Origin: Prochlorococcus sp. AG-355-G23 | Lineage (GTDB): Bacteria; Cyanobacteriota; Cyanobacteriia; PCC-6307; Cyanobiaceae | Length of the DNA: 64,000 nucleotides | Direction: 5' to 3' | Assembly (NCBI GenBank): GCA_003278765.1 | Contig: QCDK01000001.1 | Span: 1 to 64,000 of the forward strand | Part shown: positions 56,894-64,000 of the stretch, one piece after another | Position numbering within the stretch: position 1 is the first letter of the stretch | Layout: every line of letters starts with the position of its first letter | Notes under the pieces: generated by a model | What the model was told of the DNA's origin: nothing | Database searches by the model: none | What the model saw: only the letters and a program-made list of their open reading frames with translations | Made by a program: the position numbers and the translations under genes

Positions 56894-57505
56894 GTGTTAA
56901 TTCTAGCTTCTGCTTCTCAATCTAGAAAGAAATTACTAGAAAATTGTCAAATTGAATTTATTCAAATATCAAGTGACTTTGATGAAACTACTATTAAAGA
57001 AAAGAATATATTTAATTTAGCTTTGGAACTATCTTTTCAAAAGGCTAATAGTTTATCTGAAAATATTCAAAACATATCATTTCCAGAAGAATTTAATTAT
57101 GGTCCTTTGGAAATACTTGGCTGCGATTCAATTTTTGAATTTAAAGGAGAAGCTTATGGAAAACCAACTAATAAAGAGGAGGCATTTTTAAGATGGAAAA
57201 AAATGTCTGGAGAATTTGGATTTTTACATACTGGTCATACTCTAATAATTGGGAATTTTGATTCAACTTCCAAAATTTTTAAAATAGTTGAAATAATAAA
57301 AAAAACAGTAAGTTCAAAAGTTTATTTTTCTAAGTTGGAAGATTGGGAAATTAAGAGTTATGTAGATACAAATGAACCTTTATATTGCGCCGGAGGATTT
57401 GCCTTAGAAGGTATAGGCGGTAAATATATAGAAAAAATAGAGGGTTGCTTCAGTAATGTAATGGGTTTAAGTTTGCCATGGCTTAGAGAAAATTTATATA
57501 GATAA
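56894..57505 (+). CDS. maf: Maf-family nucleotide pyrophosphatase
   Basis: The 203-residue protein begins [20 protein letters not shown] (the SxxR signature), continues [21 protein letters not shown] and [16 protein letters not shown], the last being the typical E-P-x-x-x-A-G-x-F segment. Maf proteins are house-cleaning pyrophosphatases for non-canonical or canonical nucleotides; older annotations call them septum-formation inhibitors. The start is GTG at 56894. Confidence 0.93.
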   Translation: MLILASASQSRKKLLENCQIEFIQISSDFDETTIKEKNIFNLALELSFQKANSLSENIQNISFPEEFNYGPLEILGCDSIFEFKGEAYGKPTNKEEAFLRWKKMSGEFGFLHTGHTLIIGNFDSTSKIFKIVEIIKKTVSSKVYFSKLEDWEIKSYVDTNEPLYCAGGFALEGIGGKYIEKIEGCFSNVMGLSLPWLRENLYR

Positions 57506-57520
57506 TAAAATTGGCAAAAA

Positions 57521-57550
57521 AAAACCCTACCTTTATTTAGGTAGGGTTTT
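57521..57550. terminator. Bidirectional terminator between maf and psbC
   Basis: The stem AAAACCCTACCT / AGGTAGGGTTTT with loop TTATTT is perfect over 12 pairs. It is followed by TT on the plus strand and preceded by a long A run, which reads as T on the minus strand, so it can end both maf and psbC transcripts. Confidence 0.88.
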
Positions 57551-57567
57551 TTAATTAGAGATAGATA

Positions 57568-58950
57568 TTAATCTAAATCTGGCATTTCTAGAGCTGGTTC
57601 ACTCTTTCTGTCGATTCCTTTTTCGAAACCAGCAGCGGCTGCTCTAGCACGTCCAGCATGCCAAAGATGACCAATGAATGTAAACCATCCTAGGAAGAAT
57701 TGAGCTGCAGCTAACCATTGTCTTAAATTAACGAAGTTAACAGCATTAGGCTCTGTGATGATTCCACCAACAGAGTTGATAGAAGCGTTAGGAGCATGAG
57801 TCATATATTCAGCTGCTCTTCTTACCTGCCAAGGCTGAATATCATTTTGGATTTTCTCAAGGCTCAAACCGTTAGGTCCTCTTAGAGGCTCTAACCATGG
57901 ACCTCTGAAATCCCAAAATCTCATTGTTTCACCACCAAATATAATTTCACCAGTAGGAGATCTCATGAGATACTTACCCAGACCAGTTGGTCCCATTGTT
58001 GAACCTACGTTAGCCCCAATTCTTTGATCTCTCACGAGGAAAGTAAAGCTTTGAGCCTGTGAAGCCTCAGCGTTTGTTGGGCCATAAAATTCTGAAGGGT
58101 AAGCAGTGTTGTTAAACCAGATGAATGTTGAAGCAATAAAACTTGCTACACAAATTCCACCGAGAGCGTAACTTAATAGTCCTTCACCATTCCAGATGAA
58201 TGCTCTTCTTGCCCATCCAAAAGGTTTGGTAAAGATGTGGAATATTCCTCCAATAATTGCAGTAATACCCACGTAGACATGTCCACCAACAATATCTTCA
58301 ATGGAGTTAACACCGATTATTGAACCAGCTCCTCCCCATGGAGATCTAAACAGATAACCAAGAATAACTCTTGGATCTAAGGTTGGATTTACAAGTCTAA
58401 CTTCACCACCACCTGGTGCCCATGTATCATATGCACCGCCAATAAAACACCAGTTTACTGACCATGCTAATGCACCTACACCTAAAACAATCAAATGATA
58501 TCCAAGGATATTTGTCATTTGATTTTTATCTCTCCAATCGGTTGAGAAAAATGGAAAATCTTCTTCAAGTTTTTCTGGACCTGCTAATGAATGGTAGATA
58601 CCACCAAAACCAAGAACAGCGGAAGCTATTAAGTGAACCACGCCTGCTTGGAAGAAAGGCATGATATCAGTAACTTCACCACCTGGGCCTATTCCATAGC
58701 CAAACATAGCGACGTGTGGCATACAGATTAAACCTTGCTCCCACATTGGTTTATCAAAAGTAAAATGATTAACCTCAAAGAGCATCATTGCTCCCGCCCA
58801 AAAGACTATAAGTCCAGAGTGAGCAATGTGAGCTCCTAATAAACGTCCAGATAAATTGATTAATCTAGCATTACCTACATACCAGGCGTAACCAGTTTCC
58901 TCAATACTTTGGTTTGGAGCTCTTAATAGATTATTAAAGGGCGTTTCCAC
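57568..58950 (-). CDS. psbC: Photosystem II chlorophyll-binding protein CP43
   Basis: The 460-residue protein begins at the GTG of [15 protein letters not shown] (58950) and has six membrane helices with the chlorophyll-ligand histidines ([29 protein letters not shown]) plus the large lumenal loop containing [20 protein letters not shown]. It binds antenna chlorophyll and helps ligate the Mn cluster. The GTG start overlaps the psbD end by 17 bases, as is universal in cyanobacteria; the longer frame from 58977 is not the protein start. Confidence 0.98.
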   Translation of the reverse strand: METPFNNLLRAPNQSIEETGYAWYVGNARLINLSGRLLGAHIAHSGLIVFWAGAMMLFEVNHFTFDKPMWEQGLICMPHVAMFGYGIGPGGEVTDIMPFFQAGVVHLIASAVLGFGGIYHSLAGPEKLEEDFPFFSTDWRDKNQMTNILGYHLIVLGVGALAWSVNWCFIGGAYDTWAPGGGEVRLVNPTLDPRVILGYLFRSPWGGAGSIIGVNSIEDIVGGHVYVGITAIIGGIFHIFTKPFGWARRAFIWNGEGLLSYALGGICVASFIASTFIWFNNTAYPSEFYGPTNAEASQAQSFTFLVRDQRIGANVGSTMGPTGLGKYLMRSPTGEIIFGGETMRFWDFRGPWLEPLRGPNGLSLEKIQNDIQPWQVRRAAEYMTHAPNASINSVGGIITEPNAVNFVNLRQWLAAAQFFLGWFTFIGHLWHAGRARAAAAGFEKGIDRKSEPALEMPDLD

Positions 58951-60010
58951 GTGGAAGAACCTCCTCAGGGAATACAAAGTTTTCGTGTGGTTGATCCACA
59001 GAAGACATCCATGCTCGCATACCTTCGTTCAAAAGTATATTTTTTGTATAGAAAGTTTCAAATTCTGGATCTTCTGCTGCACGGATTTCTTGGCTTACGA
59101 AATCATAAGCTCTTAAGTTTAGTGCTAAGCCTACAATACCAATTGAAGATGTCCACATACCCATAACAGGTACAAATAGCATCAAGAAATGTAAGAAACG
59201 CTTGTTTGAGAAAGCAATACCGAAGATTTGACTCCAGAATCTATTCGCTGTAATCATTGAATAAGTTTCTTCTTCTTGTGTTGGATCAAAAGCTCTAAAT
59301 GTAGAACTTTGAACCTTACCATCTGTATAAATACTTGTGTCTTCATACAGAGTGTTTTGTACTGTAGCTCCGTGTATAGCGCAAAGTAGAGCACCACCTA
59401 GAATTCCAGCAACACCCATCATGTGGAATGGATTTAAAGTAATATTGTGAAAACCTTGAATGAACAGAATGTAACGGAAGATTGCTGCTACACCGAATGA
59501 AGGTGCGAAGAACCAACTATGCTGTCCTAAAGGATAAATAAGGAAAATACTAGTGAATACTGCAATTACTGCTGAGAATGCTAAAGCGTTGTATGGTCTA
59601 ATTCCAACAAGGCCGGCAATTTCAAACTGACGAAGCATAAAACCAATTAGGCCAAATACTCCATGTAATGCAACGAAATTCCAAAGTCCACCAAGCTGTA
59701 GCCATCTTACGAAGCTACCTTGGGCTTCAGGACCCCATAAAAATAGAAGACTGTGTCCCATGGCATCACCAGGGGTGCTTACAGCTGCTGTTAAAAAGTT
59801 ACAACCTTCAAGGTATGAGCTTGCAACTCCATGTGTGTACCAAGAGGTAACAAATGTTGTTCCGACGAACCAACCACCTATAGCAAGATATGCACAAGGA
59901 AGTAAAAGTAGTCCGGACCAACCAATAAATACAAAGCGGTCGCGCTTCAACCAATCATCGAGGACATCAAACCATCCTCTTTGTGGGGCGCTGCCAACTG
60001 CGATCGTCAT
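58934..60010 (-). CDS. psbD: Photosystem II reaction centre protein D2
   Basis: The 358-residue protein begins [20 protein letters not shown] and has five helices with [20 protein letters not shown] carrying the P680/pheophytin histidine region and [13 protein letters not shown] near the non-haem iron. It binds the primary electron acceptor quinone QA. The C-terminus reads [13 protein letters not shown]. Its last codons overlap the psbC start. The 182-base gap to ycf4 would contain divergent promoters, not resolvable by eye. Confidence 0.99.
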   Translation of the reverse strand: MTIAVGSAPQRGWFDVLDDWLKRDRFVFIGWSGLLLLPCAYLAIGGWFVGTTFVTSWYTHGVASSYLEGCNFLTAAVSTPGDAMGHSLLFLWGPEAQGSFVRWLQLGGLWNFVALHGVFGLIGFMLRQFEIAGLVGIRPYNALAFSAVIAVFTSIFLIYPLGQHSWFFAPSFGVAAIFRYILFIQGFHNITLNPFHMMGVAGILGGALLCAIHGATVQNTLYEDTSIYTDGKVQSSTFRAFDPTQEEETYSMITANRFWSQIFGIAFSNKRFLHFLMLFVPVMGMWTSSIGIVGLALNLRAYDFVSQEIRAAEDPEFETFYTKNILLNEGMRAWMSSVDQPHENFVFPEEVLPRGNAL

Positions 60011-60192
60011 GAGAAATCGTTTTTTAGCTTCGGGATACGCAGTGACTGTAACAAAGATTGAGAGTAATGTGGGGAAATATTTGTATATCTGAAATGCCTT
60101 GTAAAGCTTTCCTGACTTTTTTATTAAAAATTAGGTAAGAATACTCGTTTAGTTTGTTAAATTATCTGAATTAGGCTTTAAAAAAGATAAAA

Positions 60193-60750
60193 ATGAATTC
60201 AGACCTCACGTCATTCGATAAAATCGAACAAAAAATTGGTGGATCAAGAAAAATTTCAAATTATATTATTGGAGGAATGTTGACTATAGGAGGTATTGGT
60301 TTTCTTTTAGCCTCTATATCTAGCTACACAGGAAGGGATTTATTACCTTTAGGTAATCCTTCAACTTTGTTGTTTATCCCTCAAGGAATAATAATGGGAG
60401 CATATGGAGTAATAGCTAATTTATTAAATTTTTACTTGTGGTATTTGGTGTACATAAACTTTGGTTCAGGAAGTAATTATTTTGATAAATCCTCAAAATC
60501 TGTAGAAATAAAAAGAAAGGGATTATTTAAAGATGTTGAAGTTAAATTAAATTTTGATGAGATTAAATCTGTTAAGTTGGATATAAGTGAGGGATTTAAT
60601 CCTAGAAGAAGAATTGCTTTAGTACTAAAAGGTAGAAAAAAACCTCTCCCTTTAAGCGGAGCAGGTGAACTTAAACCACTGCTTCAGGTTGAAGAAGAAG
60701 GAGCTCGTCTAGCTAAATTTTTAGATGTTAATTTGGAGGGCCTAAAATAA
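60193..60750 (+). CDS. ycf4: Photosystem I assembly protein Ycf4
   Basis: The 185-residue protein has two membrane helices at about 22-42 and 62-85 (LTIGGIGFLLASISSYTGRD; FIPQGIIMGAYGVIANLLNF) and a soluble C-terminus with ISEGFNPRRRIALVLKGRKK and PLLQVEEEGARLAKFL, as in Ycf4. It helps assemble photosystem I. Its stop is TAA where the following gene's expected ATG would overlap, as described for that gene. Confidence 0.95.
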   Translation: MNSDLTSFDKIEQKIGGSRKISNYIIGGMLTIGGIGFLLASISSYTGRDLLPLGNPSTLLFIPQGIIMGAYGVIANLLNFYLWYLVYINFGSGSNYFDKSSKSVEIKRKGLFKDVEVKLNFDEIKSVKLDISEGFNPRRRIALVLKGRKKPLPLSGAGELKPLLQVEEEGARLAKFLDVNLEGLK

Positions 60751-61403
60751 AAAAAAAATATTTTTTAAAAACATTATCTTTAATACAAGTTTTGTTTTTG
60801 GTTCAAGCTTGTAGTTATAAAAGTAAGATTGATTCAAATTATTACTGCCAAAAACATAAATTTAATTGTATTGAGAGTAATAAAATAGTTAATTTTAAAA
60901 CTTCAAAAGGTGATTTTGAGGTAAAATTATATGGTAAAGATAACCCAGTAACTGTATCAAATTTTCTGGAAAACATAGACAATAATATTTATGAAAATAA
61001 AAAATTTTATAAAATAATAAATTATCCCCAAATAAGGTTTATACATGGCGGGGTTAATCCAGAAAATAAATCTTATATAGGACGAAAACAAAACCTGAAT
61101 AAGACAAGTCCAACAATACCTTTAGAAATAAAATACAAAGAAGAAATAAAACCAAGATATAATTATCAAATAAAAAATCCTAGTGAATCAGTAAATTTAG
61201 TTAATACTTTTGAGAGTGGATCAATCGCTATGGTTAAAAGCGGTAAGAATAAGTCTTCATCTACTGAATTTTTTTTTGTAACTAGTAAGATCCCAGAACT
61301 AGATGGAAGATATTCAATTTTTGGAAAGATTATTAAAGGATTAGACGTACTTGAAAAAATTAATAAAGAAGACTACATCAAGGCAGTACAGATATCTAAT
61401 TAA
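60747..61403 (+). CDS. Cyclophilin-type peptidyl-prolyl isomerase, lipoprotein-like, with a non-canonical start
   Basis: The domain from about residue 45 has [40 protein letters not shown] and [16 protein letters not shown], a cyclophilin-like PPIase. Upstream in frame the codons from ATA 60747 read [20 protein letters not shown], a lipoprotein signal ending in a lipobox-like VQAC. Without it, a TTG at 60792 would remove the signal. In the expected arrangement the ycf4 end would be CTAAAATGA with ATGA overlap; here CTAAAATAA replaces G by A. The 3' end overlaps ilvH by 4 bases. Confidence 0.75.
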   Translation: MKKKYFLKTLSLIQVLFLVQACSYKSKIDSNYYCQKHKFNCIESNKIVNFKTSKGDFEVKLYGKDNPVTVSNFLENIDNNIYENKKFYKIINYPQIRFIHGGVNPENKSYIGRKQNLNKTSPTIPLEIKYKEEIKPRYNYQIKNPSESVNLVNTFESGSIAMVKSGKNKSSSTEFFFVTSKIPELDGRYSIFGKIIKGLDVLEKINKEDYIKAVQISN

Positions 61404-61924
61404 ATTTCTAGAGAATACTTATTTATCTTTAACATTTCTGTATTAACTCCTGAAGAGCGTTTAAGAGCTACCTTGCCAGTCCTCGCTATTTCAAGGATGC
61501 CGTATGGCTCGAGTAATTTCTCTAGAGCAACTAACTTCCCAGGATCTCCAACTACCTCGAGAGTTAAGGCCATATCTGATACATCAACAACTTTTGCACG
61601 GAAAATCTGTACTATATCAAGGATATTACTCCTAGTGTCTTCTTTCGATGAAACTTTTAGTAACATCAATTCCCTTTCAACAGCTGCGAGATTAGTAAAA
61701 TCTACAACTCCCAGAACATTAAATAACTTATTAAGTTGCTTAGTCATTTGTTGAAGAGTTTCATCATCACCCTCTACTACCATTGTTAACCTTGAAATCC
61801 CTTTAGATTCTGCAGGTCCTACTGCAAGACTATCTATGTTGAATCCCCTTCTGGCGAAGAGACCTGAGATTCTACTCAAGGCTCCTGATTCGTCTTCTAC
61901 AAGAACTGATAATGTATGTTTCAT
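61400..61924 (-). CDS. ilvH: Acetolactate synthase small subunit
   Basis: The 174-residue protein has the N-terminal ACT domain: [52 protein letters not shown], then [18 protein letters not shown] and the C-terminal half ending in [15 protein letters not shown]. It confers valine feedback on acetohydroxyacid synthase in branched-chain amino acid synthesis. It sits 5 bases downstream of the hydrolase gene on the same strand. Confidence 0.97.
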   Translation of the reverse strand: MKHTLSVLVEDESGALSRISGLFARRGFNIDSLAVGPAESKGISRLTMVVEGDDETLQQMTKQLNKLFNVLGVVDFTNLAAVERELMLLKVSSKEDTRSNILDIVQIFRAKVVDVSDMALTLEVVGDPGKLVALEKLLEPYGILEIARTGKVALKRSSGVNTEMLKINKYSLEI

Positions 61925-61929
61925 ATTTT

Positions 61930-62871
61930 TTAAAGGGTTTTTAAATCTCTAATCCATTCATAAGAAATTCTATTGAATACTGAAGGGTCTTCATCATGGA
62001 TACAATGCCCTGAATTGGATACTATTTTTAATTTTACCCATCTATGGAAATTTGCAATCTTTTTACCAACAAACAAAGGTATGAAATTATCTTTTTCGCC
62101 CCAAATCAATAAAAAAGGGACTTTTTTTGAGGCGCTAAGTTTTCTCAAAAGGTGAGAAGCTTTAAATTTTTCATCTCTGGAAGACATTCCAATACACATT
62201 GCTCTTAATGATCTAGCTGAAGTTCTCCTTAAAACTGGTTTTGTTACCAAATCTATGAGTTCAGGATCAATATTATCTTTTTTGAAATAGGCAGAATTAA
62301 TTCCCAATTTAATAACCCCTAATTTAGTTATTAAAAATAAAATAATCTCCAAAGGGAAAAACAAAAAAAATATTGTTATGAATCTATCTTGAAATTTCTT
62401 AAATGATGAATTTTTTGTTATGGACTTTTTATTTCCTTGAATTTGATCTGGCAAAGGCGATGCGATAACTGTTGCAATCTGATCCTCTAATAAAACAGCA
62501 CATGTTAAAGCAACTAGTGATCCAAGGGAATTGCCAATAAGAATTACTTTCCCAGAATTCTTTGGTCTTATTACCTGTGCAATAAAGTCTTTCACTTGAT
62601 CACACCAAATCTCATTATTTAATCTTCCAATTTGTCTAATCCCAGGTTGATCTGAATCCCCAAATCCTATTAAATCCAAAGAATAAGTGGCAAAATTCTT
62701 TTTCGCAAAATAATCTAAATTGTTTCTCCAATGTTTTCGACTTGCTCCAAATCCATGGAGAAAGATAATTGGAATCTCATTTTCTTCGCCTGTAACACTC
62801 CAACAAATTTTAAACCCATTCCAAATCCAGTATTTAGGAATGTTTTTATTTTTTTTAAAATAATTATTCAT
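61930..62871 (-). CDS. Alpha/beta-hydrolase
   Basis: The 313-residue protein has [20 protein letters not shown] (oxyanion region), the nucleophile elbow [30 protein letters not shown] with the acid and [11 protein letters not shown] with the histidine. A hydrophobic stretch at about 165-185 ([20 protein letters not shown]) suggests membrane association. Proteins of this sort in cyanobacteria are often annotated as chlorophyllide- or pheophytin-related hydrolases, but I cannot assign a substrate. Confidence 0.85.
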   Translation of the reverse strand: MNNYFKKNKNIPKYWIWNGFKICWSVTGEENEIPIIFLHGFGASRKHWRNNLDYFAKKNFATYSLDLIGFGDSDQPGIRQIGRLNNEIWCDQVKDFIAQVIRPKNSGKVILIGNSLGSLVALTCAVLLEDQIATVIASPLPDQIQGNKKSITKNSSFKKFQDRFITIFFLFFPLEIILFLITKLGVIKLGINSAYFKKDNIDPELIDLVTKPVLRRTSARSLRAMCIGMSSRDEKFKASHLLRKLSASKKVPFLLIWGEKDNFIPLFVGKKIANFHRWVKLKIVSNSGHCIHDEDPSVFNRISYEWIRDLKTL

Positions 62872-62962
62872 ATTTAAAAATTTTCAAGATATTTGAATTA
62901 TCTACATTTTTAACAAATTAATGTATTTTGATTGTAAATTATAGTAATCATTCAATTTTACT

Positions 62963-63061
62963 ATGGCTAAAGAAATTTTTAGTATTGCAGCAGTTTTTTG
63001 GATACTGATACCAATAGGATTAGTTGGTGGTGCTTTGTTATTAAAGTTTCAGGGAGACTGA
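62963..63061 (+). CDS. petM: Cytochrome b6f subunit VII
   Basis: The 32-residue peptide begins [20 protein letters not shown] and ends in LLLKFQGD, with one membrane helix. This is PetM, a small stabilising subunit of cytochrome b6f. It is too short for standard filters and lies between the hydrolase gene and ycf39. Confidence 0.96.
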
Positions 63062-63118
63062 TTCTCACGGATACATCACAATTTGAGTTATGGTCTTAAA
63101 GTTAAGTAAATCTTAAGT

Positions 63119-64000
63119 ATGAAGATTCTTTTAGTAGGAGCAACAGGGACACTTGGTAGACAAATAGCAAAGCAAGCTATAGAGGAGGGACATGAAGTAA
63201 GATGTTTTGTAAGAAATCCAAGAAAAGCTTCCTTTCTACAAGAATGGGGTTGTGAGCTAACAAAAGGAAATTTATTAAATTCTGCTGATATCGAATATGC
63301 ATTGCAAGATATTGAAGTAGTTATTGATGCAGCGACTAGTAGGCCGGATGATCCTAAAAGTATTTATGAAATTGATTGGGACGGAAAACTTAACTTATTC
63401 AATGCTTGCGAATCTCTAAACGTAAAAAGGGTAATATTCCTCTCTATCCTTCTAACAGAAAAGTTTAGGAATGTTCCTTTAATGGACATTAAATTTTGCA
63501 CTGAAAAACTTCTTGAAAAATCTGATTTAGACTATACAATCTTCAAATGTGCAGCTTTTATGCAAGGAGTTATTGGTCAATTCGCAATCCCTATCTTGGA
63601 TAGCCAAGCAGTGTGGATGAGTGGGACTCCAACTAAAATTGCTTATATGAATACTCAAGATATGGCGAAAGTTGTAGTAGCAGCAGTAAATAATCCAAAA
63701 ACTCACAAAACATCTTTGCCATTAGTAGGTCCCAAAGCATGGGATTCAAATGAAGTTATATCCTTATGTGAAAAATTTAGTGAAAAAAAAGCGAAAATTT
63801 TTAGAGTTTCCCCCTTCCTCATTAGTGTCACTCAAAAAGTAGTTTCCTTTTTCCAAGATTCTCTTAATGTTGCTGAGCGATTGGCTTTTGCTGAAGTAAC
63901 TAGTAGTGGTGAATCATTAGATGCTGACATGAGTAAAACTTACGAAATATTGGAACTTAAAAAAGAGGATATGACCTCACTAGAGAGTTACATAAAGGAG
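63119..64000 (+). CDS. ycf39: Ycf39-like NmrA-type protein (3' end cut by window edge)
   Basis: At least 294 codons are open and the frame continues past the window. The N-terminus is ILLVGATGTLGRQIAKQAIE for NAD(P) binding, then VRCFVRNPRKASFLQEWGCE, IDAATSRPDDP and VKRVIFLSILLTEKF in place of the classical YxxxK. This matches Ycf39/HCF244, an atypical short-chain dehydrogenase relative that helps D1 assembly into photosystem II, fitting the neighbouring psb and ycf4 genes. Confidence 0.92.
   Translation, partial: MKILLVGATGTLGRQIAKQAIEEGHEVRCFVRNPRKASFLQEWGCELTKGNLLNSADIEYALQDIEVVIDAATSRPDDPKSIYEIDWDGKLNLFNACESLNVKRVIFLSILLTEKFRNVPLMDIKFCTEKLLEKSDLDYTIFKCAAFMQGVIGQFAIPILDSQAVWMSGTPTKIAYMNTQDMAKVVVAAVNNPKTHKTSLPLVGPKAWDSNEVISLCEKFSEKKAKIFRVSPFLISVTQKVVSFFQDSLNVAERLAFAEVTSSGESLDADMSKTYEILELKKEDMTSLESYIKE

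Overview
The window is a chromosomal segment of a low-GC marine picocyanobacterium, almost certainly a high-light type Prochlorococcus. The evidence is the AT-rich composition, oxygenic photosynthesis genes (psbD-psbC overlap, petM, ycf4, ycf39, ycf46), the iron-limitation genes futA and flavodoxin, cyanobacteria-specific families, short intergenic gaps, and no insertion sequences, prophage or CRISPR. The assignment to genus is inference; the photosynthesis genes are seen directly.

Region 1 (1-25,231) is a cell-surface polysaccharide (LPS/O-antigen) island. It holds about a dozen glycosyltransferases (GT2, GT4, GT10 fucosyltransferase-like, GT25, CgeB-like), GDP-mannose mannosyl hydrolase, a nearly complete GDP-D-glycero-D-manno-heptose pathway (gmhA, hddA and a fused nucleotidyltransferase-phosphatase), and a second bifunctional enzyme with the opposite domain order. 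It also has an FkbM methyltransferase, a 2-oxoglutarate oxygenase-like protein, a WecA-like initiating transferase, an MsbA-type ABC exporter, GtrA, an O-antigen ligase-like polymerase, animal-type UDP-glucose dehydrogenase, and UDP-glucuronate decarboxylase broken by an in-frame TAG. Together these would make activated heptose and glucuronate/xylose, build a glycan on a lipid carrier, flip it and polymerise or ligate it. A tRNA-Arg(TCT) at 25,308-25,381 marks the right edge.

Region 2 (25,300-49,000) is core housekeeping: rsmI, cysQ, pnp, rpsN, rseP, serS, ycf46, yidC, a PH-domain protein, rnpA and rpmH (the usual L34/RNase P/YidC cluster), a DUF2808-type exported protein, aroH, sppA, transporters, two more glycan-type glycosyltransferases, SemiSWEET, flavodoxin, a methyltransferase, a MIF homologue and small conserved proteins. 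Seven genes here (rpsN, rseP, yidC, the DUF2808 gene, a GT4, an AEC transporter, a methyltransferase) each carry exactly one extra base in a short run. Removing it restores a full-length frame every time. Because rpsN, rseP and yidC are expected to be essential or nearly so, sequence error is the leading explanation.

Region 3 (49,000-64,000) is core metabolism and photosynthesis: glyQ, futA, tRNA-Ser(CGA), a 52-residue CP12-tail-like peptide behind a structured leader, rhomboid protease, a large outer-membrane barrel, a small [2Fe-2S] protein, cobQ, maf, psbC, psbD, ycf4, a cyclophilin-type lipoprotein, ilvH, an alpha/beta hydrolase, petM and ycf39 (cut by the right edge). The most original candidate is the leader at 51,404-51,552. 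It can form a three-way junction with repeated anti-Shine-Dalgarno elements just upstream of the small peptide, which recalls the glutamine-sensing glnA/Downstream-peptide RNA class of marine cyanobacteria.
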